A stretch of 64,000 bases of DNA, taken from the NCBI GenBank assembly GCA_964396245.1, contig CAYNEO010000005.1, positions 1 to 64,000 of the forward strand. The letters run 5' to 3'. This DNA is from CAYNEO01 sp964396245. Lineage in GTDB: Bacteria > Zixibacteria > MSB-5A5 > GN15 > FEB-12. Positions 43,887 to 51,968 of this stretch are shown piece by piece. The position numbers and the translations under genes are program-made. Numbering within the stretch: position 1 is the first letter of the stretch; every line of letters starts with the position of its first letter. Below the pieces are notes generated by a model. It was not told the origin of the DNA. It made no database searches and saw nothing but the letters and a program-made list of their open reading frames with translations.

Positions 43887-44107
43887 GGATACTCCCTTCA
43901 AATCAAATAAGCGCACCTTCCATGAAACACATAACAAAGAGCATGCCGTCGGGTAATTGACTGATCTATTGACAGATAGTCAGAATTCGCCGACGAATTC
44001 CTGTAGGGCTAATGCGGGTACAGTGGGAATTCCCCCATACATCCGGACGAAATCTGAAGGATTGCGGAGAGTATATATAAAGGAGCGTTGGTGTTATTGT
44101 GATCTAT

Positions 44108-44998
44108 TCAGTGCTCGACCTCGAACAGGCTGCGGGCGGCCTTGATGCTGCAGTCCTCGTATTTGCTGTATGTCTCGGCTACGTTGTCGAGCACCTCCCG
44201 GAAATTGTCGCCTCGAACGCAGCTCTCTACCGCAGCCTCGAGGGTAAACGCTCCGGGCGAGATGACTCCGGTTGTCCACAGGAGCACATGGGCGCCCGTG
44301 GCCGCCATATATTTTTGGAAATACGGTTTTGTCGCGTTGGCGAGAACGATGGCGCTTCGGGGAAGAGCGTCGGGGTTTTGTACGGGAAGGCTGTCCAGCG
44401 TGAAATCCATCAGGCCGTTATGCCCGACATACGCCACAATATCGGCCGCACCACCGGCCGGCAGCCTGATCGTTTTGCCGTCTTTTTTGACCGCCACGGT
44501 TGTCACCGAGTCGCCGGCGGCAATGGCCAGGAATCGTTTCGTGGCCGCCTTAATCGCTTCGCCATCCCATGCTTCCGCAACCAGGTAGACATCGACTCCG
44601 CTGAACAGTCCGCGCGGGAACCGTTTTTTCAGCACAACCGACTTCAGCATCCCCGGCCTGATAACCTTTGGCGTATCCACCACCTCCCACCCGGCTTCTC
44701 CAGTCAGAAATGTTTTCACGCCGTACTTCGCTCCCCAGTAAAGGTTGGTCGAAGGCATTTGTCCGTTGCCCAGTTCGGGGGAGAGTGGCGCAATTCCCTG
44801 GTACCGGTTGTCAGCAAGGCAGACGATGACTTGAACGACGATCGGCTTACCTTCGCGGATTTGATCCACAATCCGCCTCTGCACCGAAAAACCGTCCGCG
44901 GCCCAAACCGCTCCGGTGGAAACGAGTATCAGGCCGACAGTCACAATGGTCAGAAATCGCGTGGTCCGTACTATCGAATGGAAATTGATGCCGTTCAT
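44108..44998 (-). CDS. Unknown secreted protein with GHNG motif
   Basis: 296 residues from ATG 44998. The signal peptide ends TGAVWAAD (about residue 34). The protein has a striking conserved-looking core: VQVIVCLADNRYQGIAPLSP, LYWGAKYGVKTFL, YVGHNGLMDFTLD, RSAIVLANATKPYFQKYMA and LLWTTGVISPGAFTLEAA. The GHNG after a hydrophobic strand followed by a second strand ending in a small polar residue resembles a caspase-like (C14/C25) arrangement, but no Cys stands at the expected nucleophile position (VLANAT). So it could be an inactive relative or something unrelated. It lies downstream of rex, separated by a terminator. Confidence 0.65.
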   Translation of the reverse strand: MNGINFHSIVRTTRFLTIVTVGLILVSTGAVWAADGFSVQRRIVDQIREGKPIVVQVIVCLADNRYQGIAPLSPELGNGQMPSTNLYWGAKYGVKTFLTGEAGWEVVDTPKVIRPGMLKSVVLKKRFPRGLFSGVDVYLVAEAWDGEAIKAATKRFLAIAAGDSVTTVAVKKDGKTIRLPAGGAADIVAYVGHNGLMDFTLDSLPVQNPDALPRSAIVLANATKPYFQKYMAATGAHVLLWTTGVISPGAFTLEAAVESCVRGDNFREVLDNVAETYSKYEDCSIKAARSLFEVEH

Positions 44999-45087
44999 TA
45001 CTTCATTATACCGCGTCGCCAACTATATGGCCCGCAAGATATGCCGCGCGCTCGTGTCGGTCAAGACGGACATCCGGCATTGGGGCC

Positions 45088-45125
45088 AACAAAAACCGGA
45101 TGGTTCGCACGCGACGAACCATCCG
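45088..45125 (-). terminator. Intrinsic terminator after rex
   Basis: Perfect 11-base stem CGGATGGTTCG / CGAACCATCCG with a 7-base loop; on the minus strand it is followed by GTTTTTGTT. It is 64 bases past the rex stop at 45189. Confidence 0.85.
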
Positions 45126-45188
45126 TGTTAACAGAGGATGCTTAAAAGAGGTTACTAACCCATCCATCCCTGAATGGGTATTTTCCAA

Positions 45189-45857
45189 TCACTTCGCCCG
45201 TTTCGGCGTGTGATTATTCTGAATCGCAAACGAGAGATATTCCAGCTCCATGGCCATGTTCTCGTTGCGCAGATAGACATCGTTGGGAACGCGTAGATTG
45301 ACCGGTGCAAAGTTGAGGATTGCCTTGATTCCCGCCCTGACGACATCGTCGACGATATACTGTGCCACCGTCGCCGGCACCGCCAGGATAACCATCTCGA
45401 TATTCGCCTCGCGCAGTTCGCGCTCGATATGGTTGATATCGGCGATAATGATCCCTTTGTGGTTGGATCCGATTTTGCGCTGATCGTTGTCGAACAGCTT
45501 AACAATGTGAAATCCCTGCCGCGCGAATTCCTTGTAGCTGACCAGCGCCGAGCCGATATTCCCGACCCCGATCAATGCCACCCGCCAGACACGGTCGATA
45601 CCCAGTATTGAGGCGATCTGGTTTTTCAGCTCGCTGACCGGGTATCCCAAGCCGCGGGTGCCGAAGGTGCCGAAGAACGACAGGTCCTTTCTCACCTGAG
45701 CGGGCGTAAGTTTCTCCCGCTTGGCGAGTTCCTTCGATGAAACGGTCTCGTAGTTCTCCTTTTCCAGAAGCGAAAGCGCCCGGAAATACAGCGACAATCG
45801 ATGAATCGTCGATTCCGAGATTCGTTTCTTACCCAATATTCCCAGTTGCTGGGCCAT
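45189..45857 (-). CDS. rex: Redox-sensing transcriptional repressor Rex
   Basis: 222 residues from ATG 45857 (AGGTG 6 bases upstream). The N-terminal winged helix (ISESTIHRLSLYFRAL, TPAQVRKDLSFFGTFGTRGLGY with the Arg/Lys recognition helix) precedes the Rossmann domain (VALIGVGNIGSALVSY, about 82-97) that senses NADH/NAD+. Rex represses fermentation and respiration genes and is released by NADH. A near-perfect Rex operator lies 40-58 bases upstream, so it is probably autoregulated. Confidence 0.97.
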   Translation of the reverse strand: MAQQLGILGKKRISESTIHRLSLYFRALSLLEKENYETVSSKELAKREKLTPAQVRKDLSFFGTFGTRGLGYPVSELKNQIASILGIDRVWRVALIGVGNIGSALVSYKEFARQGFHIVKLFDNDQRKIGSNHKGIIIADINHIERELREANIEMVILAVPATVAQYIVDDVVRAGIKAILNFAPVNLRVPNDVYLRNENMAMELEYLSFAIQNNHTPKRAK

Positions 45858-45897
45858 CAAAAACACCTATAAGTCATGTAATACTATACCCCGATAC

Positions 45898-45915
45898 ATG
45901 TGAAAAGCTTCACAA
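45898..45915. promoter_or_regulatory. Rex operator upstream of rex
   Basis: ATGTGAAAAGCTTCACAA matches the Rex consensus TTGTGAANNNNTTCACAA at 13 of 14 defined positions. It overlaps the probable -35 region of rex: TATAGT (45888-45883 on the minus strand) is the likely -10 box. Confidence 0.8.
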
Positions 45916-46029
45916 GAATTTACTTTGACGCTCAAAATCTGTCAAGACTAATTTCCGACCCGGATGGTTTCTTTTCGCCGTCAGACCGTTTAACCGGCTG
46001 TTATTAAGGAGATTATGGAAAATCGCGGC

Positions 46030-47184
46030 TTATTCAACAATAATTCGCTCGGTCATCGGCGATAGCCGGGCAAGTATCTCGTAATTTATCGTCCCGGCCC
46101 AGTCCGCCAGTTGTTCCGCCGACAGCATCTCGTTGCCGTCGCGCCCGATCAGCGTGGCCGTGTCGCCCGTTTTCACTCCTTTTATATCGGTGACATCCAC
46201 CATCATCAGGTTCATACAGATCCGGCCGCGCACCGGCGCCCGCTTACCCCGTATCAGCACGTATGCCCGGTTCGACAAGGCCCGGCTGTAACCGTCGTAG
46301 TATCCCACCGGAAGCACCGCGAGTTTCGCCCGGCTTGTGGTCCGATACGTACACCCGTATCCGACAAAGCTATCGGGCGGCACCGTTTTCAATTGCGTGA
46401 TCTTTGTCCGCCACTGAAGAACCGGTGTAAACGTGTTGTTCTTTCCGCCGCCAAGTCGGTGCGACAGGTAGGTTTCTTTCGACGGCCAGTGTCCGTACAC
46501 GGCGATACCCGGACGCACCAGGTCGAACCGCGTTTCCTCGAACAAAATCAGCGCTGCCGAACTGGCCGTGTGGCGGATGGTCGGTTTGATTTTCTGCCGG
46601 GTCATTTCCGCCACCATCGAATTGAACCGGTCGAGCTGATACTGCGCGTATTCGTGATTGGTCGTGTCTTCGATATTCGCGTAGTGTGTTGCTGCCCCGT
46701 ACGGTTTTTTCAGGTACGGATACTTCTGGTATATCGCCGCGAACTTCTTGATCTCGTCTTCGTAAATCCCCTGGCGGTTGGTGCCGGTTTCCAGTTTCAG
46801 ATGGGTGTTCACGCCGCGCTTGAATTTGTTGGTCAATTTACCGAGAGCGGTAAGCGTCTCGCGGGTGAAAACAACCGGCTCGAGATCATACTCGAACACA
46901 GCGTCGAGATGACTGTTCGCAATCGGCCCCAGCACCATGATCTTTTTTGTCCAGCCCGCCTTGCGACAGGTGATCGCTTCTTCCAGCGAATGCACCGTCA
47001 GGTATCCGACCTCCGGTCGCATCTCGAGCACCGAGCTTATCTGAGCCAGTCCATGACCGTAGGCGTTGGCTTTCACCGATGCGGCGATTGTGCGGCCGCC
47101 GGCAAATCCGGCCAGCGCATTAATATTGGTGTAGAGTGCCGAGCGTGATAGCTCTATCCATTGCAGTTGGTCAGTCACTTCCAT
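46030..47184 (-). CDS. alr: Alanine racemase
   Basis: 384 residues, typical. PLP lysine 38 in AASVKANAYGHG; catalytic Tyr region VGYGCTYRTTSRAKLAVLPVGYYDGYSR; RGRICMNLMMVDVT is the conserved C-terminal motif. It makes D-alanine for peptidoglycan. No signal peptide. It has 172 bases to the rex start on the left and is divergent from the coiled-coil protein gene on the right. Confidence 0.96.
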   Translation of the reverse strand: MEVTDQLQWIELSRSALYTNINALAGFAGGRTIAASVKANAYGHGLAQISSVLEMRPEVGYLTVHSLEEAITCRKAGWTKKIMVLGPIANSHLDAVFEYDLEPVVFTRETLTALGKLTNKFKRGVNTHLKLETGTNRQGIYEDEIKKFAAIYQKYPYLKKPYGAATHYANIEDTTNHEYAQYQLDRFNSMVAEMTRQKIKPTIRHTASSAALILFEETRFDLVRPGIAVYGHWPSKETYLSHRLGGGKNNTFTPVLQWRTKITQLKTVPPDSFVGYGCTYRTTSRAKLAVLPVGYYDGYSRALSNRAYVLIRGKRAPVRGRICMNLMMVDVTDIKGVKTGDTATLIGRDGNEMLSAEQLADWAGTINYEILARLSPMTERIIVE

Positions 47185-47394
47185 GCTACCCTTTTATACT
47201 TTTAGCCGATCGGCAAGACAACAAAAAGATTGACGACTTTAGTACAATTTTTCACTTTGCGCCCCACTAACCGGCCGCCGTGCAAGGTGATCACCGCCGG
47301 CAAATCCGGAAGAACGCATGTATCTCTACCGATGTTATACAATATGACTATCGGCACGATGCCGGATAGAATGTACCGTAAGGGAGGTACGTTG

Positions 47395-48051
47395 ATGAAA
47401 AACGGCAGAGCGTTCAGCGTGGTTGCGACACTGGTGATCATCGGTGTGCTGGTGATAGTGATCTACCTGACCTGGAGTCCGGACCGCGAAATTGACAGTG
47501 TCGACACCTACACCCGGACCATCGCCAAAAACCAGCGCCAGATAGACTCACTCAATCAACAGATCGAGTACCTTCAGGAGCAGTTGACCGAGGCGCCGAA
47601 CATCACGCAGGGCGGCTCCGATGATTATGTCGCCCGGCTTCGGGCCGAAATTGAATTCCTTCGCGCCAAAGTCCGTTACGACGTCACCGCTACTCTCAGA
47701 CAAACCGGTGTCGATTCGATATCGTTTTTCATCAGCATGCTCGGCGACTCCGCATTTGTCTCCCACTATGGCGATTTCGACCAGCCCACGACATGGTACA
47801 TTGCTTCCGAGCGTCTCGGCATGATGGGTCGACCGGCGATAGCCCCGCTTATGAAAAGTCTGTCCACCGCGAAAGGATTCGCTCTCGAGCAGACACTCTA
47901 TGCCCTCATGCTTGCCGCCCAGAACACCAATGTCACCCCCATCACCGGCGGCGACTATCCGCAAGACCCTCGTTTCAAGAGTGAGTACGCCGGCATGTCA
48001 CCGGTCGAAGCGTGGCGCGCGTGGTATGCGAAGTATAGAGAGAAACTGTAG
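47395..48051 (+). CDS. Unknown membrane-anchored coiled-coil protein with HEAT-like end
   Basis: 218 residues from ATG 47395 (GGGAGG 8 bases upstream). One transmembrane helix (about 8-27, VVATLVIIGVLVIVIYLTW), then a coiled coil (about 38-95, IAKNQRQIDSLNQQIEYLQE and ARLRAEIEFLRAKV). The C-terminal 110 residues include ASERLGMMGRPAIAPLMKSL, resembling one HEAT-type repeat, then SPVEAWRAWYAKYREKL. Family not recognised. Topology would place the coiled coil and end in the periplasm. Confidence 0.7.
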   Translation: MKNGRAFSVVATLVIIGVLVIVIYLTWSPDREIDSVDTYTRTIAKNQRQIDSLNQQIEYLQEQLTEAPNITQGGSDDYVARLRAEIEFLRAKVRYDVTATLRQTGVDSISFFISMLGDSAFVSHYGDFDQPTTWYIASERLGMMGRPAIAPLMKSLSTAKGFALEQTLYALMLAAQNTNVTPITGGDYPQDPRFKSEYAGMSPVEAWRAWYAKYREKL

Positions 48052-48132
48052 GTATGGTACATGTCGGGTTTCTCCGCTCAGGTCGCTGCCCGCGACCCGC
48101 GCGTTGGAACACCGACCTACATCGCCCCCAAC

Positions 48133-48164
48133 AAAAAACCGGGCCCGTAATCCGGTCCGGTTTT
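48133..48164. terminator. Bidirectional terminator between convergent genes
   Basis: AAAACCGG (48135-48142) / CCGGTTTT (48157-48164), with an A-run on the left and a T-run on the right, lies between the convergent genes ending at 48051 and 48238. Confidence 0.65.
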
Positions 48165-48237
48165 CGGTTCTGATCCCGTTACCATCAGGATCGATGTCTG
48201 TTTCGATGTTCGCGACCGCGAACGAGGGAGATTATCC

Positions 48238-48456
48238 TCAGGTATAGCAACTCTTGGTAGAACAACCCGATGTCGAACATGAGCTGCCTCCGTGGCCGGC
48301 CGGCGATGATGTTCCGGCAGCGGCAAACATCGAAATCAATCTTCGTGTGCTGGTCGACCGGCATTGCGGGCACTGGATTGAATTGTCCTGGCCGCCTCGC
48401 ACCAGCTCCTCAAATTCATTGCCGCATTCTTCACATTTGAATTCGTATATCGGCAT
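48238..48456 (-). CDS. FmdB-family zinc-ribbon protein
   Basis: 72 residues from ATG 48456 (MPIYEFKCEECGNEFEELV); an ATG at 48462 adds two residues. CxxC (KCEEC) and CPQC make the zinc ribbon. The remainder is Ser/Gly-rich with a second cysteine cluster (SSCSTSGCSTKSC). This short regulatory-type family is widespread; its biochemical role is not established. Confidence 0.9.
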   Translation of the reverse strand: MPIYEFKCEECGNEFEELVRGGQDNSIQCPQCRSTSTRRLISMFAAAGTSSPAGHGGSSCSTSGCSTKSCYT

Positions 48457-48610
48457 CTGCAATCACTCCTAATCCGGCAGGGACATGACCGCCCCTGTTA
48501 TTGCCCCTACGCTTACCGTGAAGTAGGGGTTACACATAAAGGCTCACGTTGAACCAAGGCTAATATACAGCCAAAACAGGCCATATCCAAATAACCCGCC
48601 CACAACGGTG

Positions 48611-48637
48611 AAAAAAATGGTCCGGGGAGCCTTTTTT
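48611..48637 (-). terminator. Probable terminator downstream of the DUF302 gene
   Basis: A7 and T6 runs flank GGTCCGGGGAGCC; on the minus strand a short GC stem extended by A-T pairs ends in TTTTTTT. It is 70 bases past the stop at 48706. Confidence 0.5.
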
Positions 48638-48705
48638 ATCAAGCGCTTCATATCTTTGTACCCGAATCGGTTCGGTCCGAGCCGCGAAAGGCCGGTTTAC
48701 CGCCG

Positions 48706-49095
48706 TTAGACAGACTCTTCCATCACCTTTATCAGTTGCTTTTCCACCTGTCCCGCGAGTTCATCGAGACCGGCATCCGGCATCATCTGCGCGATCATGC
48801 TCGGCCGCGCCAGATTGACTATCGTCTTGCCGTTTTCGGGATATATCGTGAACTTGCAGGGCATAAACAGCGCCACATTGATGCTCCTACGCAAGGCGGT
48901 ATCGGCAAAACCGGCGTTGCAGACCTCGATAATTTTCAACGGCTCCCGGGTAAACCCTTTCTCGGCCAGCGTCTCCTGCACATCGTGCACCGCCAGCACC
49001 CGAAATTTATTCTCCGGCACTTGCTTCTCTATATTCGCCACCACTGTATCGAACGGCTTATCGGATTCGAGTCGGTGCAGTAACTGGTCGGACAT
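48706..49095 (-). CDS. DUF302 domain protein
   Basis: 129 residues from ATG 49095, with AAGGAG 8 bases upstream; an ATG at 49101 is too close to that site. DUF302 core: FDTVVANIEKQVPENKFRVL, KIIEVCNAGFADTALR and MPCKFTIYPENGKTIVNL. The two conserved cysteines (EVCN and MPCK) are typical of the family. DUF302 proteins bind or transfer small ligands or metals and are often found in redox or stress contexts; the exact function is unknown. Confidence 0.88.
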   Translation of the reverse strand: MSDQLLHRLESDKPFDTVVANIEKQVPENKFRVLAVHDVQETLAEKGFTREPLKIIEVCNAGFADTALRRSINVALFMPCKFTIYPENGKTIVNLARPSMIAQMMPDAGLDELAGQVEKQLIKVMEESV

Positions 49096-49265
49096 GCTCA
49101 TAACTCCTTGCTTTGGCTTATCATTTAAGGGGTTAGATACGCAGAGCGCCAAAAGGATTCAGAAAATCTGTCGGAAACTTACCGCGGCTAACTGATTGCC
49201 ATACAATGCGAAGTATCGAAACCCGGGGCGGGCGAGTAAAATGTTCGAGTCCCGGCCAGAAAGAA

Positions 49266-49685
49266 TCAGCCCTCGATCAGTTCAAAACTGGTTTTGACTT
49301 CGGCCGGGCATTTCACCGTCTGGCTCACAACACAGTATTTCTCTTCCGAGAGGTCGATTGCCCGCTGCACCTTCTGGGGGTTCAGGTCTTTCCCGCGGAA
49401 GGTGTACTTTACTTCCATAGTATGAAACGGCTTGGGATATTCCTCGTCCTGGTGGCCGATTACCTCGATTTCGAGTCCGGTCAATTCCTGTCGCTGTTTT
49501 TTCATGATGCGGACCACGTCGACCCCGGTGCAGGCCGCCACACCAAACAGAAGAAGCTCGGTCGCGCGGAAACCGGATTCGTCACCGCCGGATTCTTTCT
49601 TGACGTCGGTAACTATCTTGTGACCAAAACTGCCGGTGCCCTCAAAGCGGACGCCCCCGGCCCAGCTCATTTTCACGCTCAGCAT
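49266..49685 (-). CDS. OsmC-family peroxiredoxin
   Basis: 139 residues. The two peroxidatic cysteines of the OsmC/Ohr fold are in LLLFGVAACTGVDVVRIMKK and KYCVVSQTVKCPAEVK, and the Arg in GVRFEGTG-like GGVRFEGTGSFGHK is present. It detoxifies organic hydroperoxides using dithiols. The general OsmC subgroup (not Ohr proper) fits best. It lies between DUF302 and the DUF255 protein on the same strand. Confidence 0.92.
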   Translation of the reverse strand: MLSVKMSWAGGVRFEGTGSFGHKIVTDVKKESGGDESGFRATELLLFGVAACTGVDVVRIMKKQRQELTGLEIEVIGHQDEEYPKPFHTMEVKYTFRGKDLNPQKVQRAIDLSEEKYCVVSQTVKCPAEVKTSFELIEG

Positions 49686-49797
49686 ATATCCTCCGTAACG
49701 GTGTCAACTTTCGTTTGCCTGCCAATGTACGGAATTTCTACACGGGAGAAAAGACCTGCGACTCCACAAACATGCGGGTCAGGCCAAAACGGGTCCG

Positions 49798-51861
49798 CTA
49801 CCGCAGTTCGCCCAGGCGGTGTTCAAATTCATGAACGGTTGTCGCCGGCATTTTGCAGGTCGAGTTTTCGCAAACGTAGGCATGCACCATATCGTCCTTG
49901 GGCTCACGTCCTTCAAAAAGGGGGAGATCATCGGAACCGTCGTCGCTCACCGCCACGACCTTGTTCGGCATATACTGCGAGTAGAGCGACTCGAGCATCT
50001 GTCGACGAGTTTCCCCTTTACCGACTACCACTATTTCAATTTTGCCGGAAAGGTAATAATCCAGTGCAAACAGGGCGCTGGTCATACTCTGCGGTTGTTG
50101 TTCGAGCAGACCGGAAATGGCCTTGAGTGCCCGCTCGCCCGCCATGAGATACTTGCGGTCGCCAGTCAAACGATTCAATTTGAGTAAATCCATGATCATG
50201 TACGATCCGGGGGCGGGTGTCGCACTGTCGGATTCCTCTTTCGGGCGCACTATCAAATCATCGAGCCCGTCCTCGCGCAGATAAAACGTGCCACGGTCAT
50301 CGAGAAAGAGCTCCATCGCAGAATCGGCCAGGGTACGCGCAAATGTCAGCCACTGCATGCGATCAGGTGACTCGTCACTCTCATACAAATCGAGCAGACC
50401 GCGAACATAGCAGGCATAATCCTCGAGGAATTGCCCCTCGGAATGCACGCCGTCCCGATAGGCATGTGTGAGCTTGCCGTCACCAAACATGGTCTCCCGA
50501 ACAAAACCGGCGTTCCTGGTTGCCGCCTGAAGATATCGCCTGTCGCCGGTAATCTGAAATCCCTTACAGAAGGCGCTCAGTGCGAGGCCGTTCCATGATG
50601 TCAGTATCTTGTCATCGGTGTCGGGCCGCACGCGTTTTGAGCGAACTTCCATCAATTTTCCGCGGCAGCGCACCAGATAACCGTCGAAGTCCTTGATATC
50701 AGAACTCTCACGGATTCGCCGGGAGTGTTCGTTAACGTGGAGAATATTATTTCCCTCGAAATTGCCTTCATCGGAAACGTTATAGTACTCCATGAACGGG
50801 TGAGCATCTTCACCGAGGACATCCTGGATTTCATCAGCAGTCCAGATATAGAACTTGCCCTCTTCGCCCTCGCTGTCAGCATCGAGTGCGGAGTAAAACC
50901 CGCCGGAGGAGTCGGTCATCTCGTGAAGAATGAAATCCAGGGTGGTTGCGACCGTGTCTTTGTACAGGTCACTTTTGGTGATTTGCCATGCCTCGACATA
51001 CACGTTGACAAGCAGGGCGTTGTCATAAAGCATCTTCTCGAAATGCGGCACGATCCATCGGCGGTCAACCGAATACCTGGCAAAGCCGCCGCCGAGTTGA
51101 TCGCGAATCCCGCCGTTGGCCATGGCAGTCAAGGATTTTTCGGCCGCCTGGAGGTAAGACAAATCGCCGGTCTCCCGACCGAACCGGAGAAACAGCGACA
51201 GTTCCTGCGAATGCGGGAATTTCGGCTCATTACCGAAACCGCCATACGCGCTGTCGAAGCCTCTCATCAGTCCCGAGGCGGCTCGGCCTGTCACTTCCCG
51301 CGTGAGTTTTGTCTCGGAGAGGCTGTGTTTGAGATACGCCGCGACCGTGCCGAAAATATCGTGCGATGAGGTGACAATCTGCTCTCTGTTTTCGGCATAG
51401 GCGCTGGCGATCTCGGCCAGGACCTTCTTGAACCCGGGCCGGCCGAAATGATCCTCGGGCGGAAAGTAGGTGCCGGCAAAGAACGGTTTCAACTCCGGGG
51501 TGAGAAAGACCGACATCGGCCAGCCGCCGCTGCCTGTCATGGCGGTCGTGAAGGCCATATAGATATGATCCAGATCCGGCCGTTGTTCGCGGTCGACCTT
51601 TATCGACACGAAATTCTTGTTCATCAAATCCGCGATTTCTTCATTTTCGAACGACTCCCGCTCCATGACATGGCACCAGTGGCAGGAGGCATACCCGATC
51701 GACAAAAATATCGGCCGGTCCAGCTCGCGGGCTTTGGCCAGCGCCCGTTCCCCCCATGGATACCATTCGACCGGGTTGTGGGCGTGCGAGAGAAGGTAGG
51801 GCGAACTCTCGTGGATTAAGTGGTTTGTATATTTATGCTTATCGGTCGTCGAATTCTCCAT
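49798..51861 (-). CDS. DUF255 thioredoxin-domain protein (YyaL/SPATA20 family)
   Basis: 687 residues from ATG 51861 (AAGGGA upstream). The N-terminal thioredoxin-like DUF255 domain has the signature SPYLLSHAHNPVEWYPWGE and FLSIGYASCHWCHVME with a CxxC-like CHWC. It is followed by an (alpha/alpha)6 barrel with hydrolase or epimerase resemblance (RWIVPHFEKMLYDNALLVNV, LTSWNGLALSAFCKGF). No signal peptide, so cytoplasmic. The family is widespread and uncharacterised enzymatically; the CxxC suggests redox chemistry. Confidence 0.93.
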   Translation of the reverse strand: MENSTTDKHKYTNHLIHESSPYLLSHAHNPVEWYPWGERALAKARELDRPIFLSIGYASCHWCHVMERESFENEEIADLMNKNFVSIKVDREQRPDLDHIYMAFTTAMTGSGGWPMSVFLTPELKPFFAGTYFPPEDHFGRPGFKKVLAEIASAYAENREQIVTSSHDIFGTVAAYLKHSLSETKLTREVTGRAASGLMRGFDSAYGGFGNEPKFPHSQELSLFLRFGRETGDLSYLQAAEKSLTAMANGGIRDQLGGGFARYSVDRRWIVPHFEKMLYDNALLVNVYVEAWQITKSDLYKDTVATTLDFILHEMTDSSGGFYSALDADSEGEEGKFYIWTADEIQDVLGEDAHPFMEYYNVSDEGNFEGNNILHVNEHSRRIRESSDIKDFDGYLVRCRGKLMEVRSKRVRPDTDDKILTSWNGLALSAFCKGFQITGDRRYLQAATRNAGFVRETMFGDGKLTHAYRDGVHSEGQFLEDYACYVRGLLDLYESDESPDRMQWLTFARTLADSAMELFLDDRGTFYLREDGLDDLIVRPKEESDSATPAPGSYMIMDLLKLNRLTGDRKYLMAGERALKAISGLLEQQPQSMTSALFALDYYLSGKIEIVVVGKGETRRQMLESLYSQYMPNKVVAVSDDGSDDLPLFEGREPKDDMVHAYVCENSTCKMPATTVHEFEHRLGELR

Positions 51862-51968
51862 GCTGTTCCCTTGTCTTGTGTTGAAATCGAGGTCCTGTTT
51901 GTTGTTACAACAGGCCAATATGCCAAAAAGTTTGAAGGATTTAGAAGCCGGGATATTGGCCGGCGAAA

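Noticed and set aside
44099..45145. 348-codon open frame on the plus strand
   Set aside because: Antisense to the GHNG secreted protein, which has a signal peptide and ordered motifs.
46111..47148. 345-codon open frame on the plus strand
   Set aside because: Antisense to alanine racemase.
48504..48529. CCCCTAC/GTAGGGG inverted repeat
   Set aside because: Seven-base stem without T-run and no clear link to a gene end; probably incidental.
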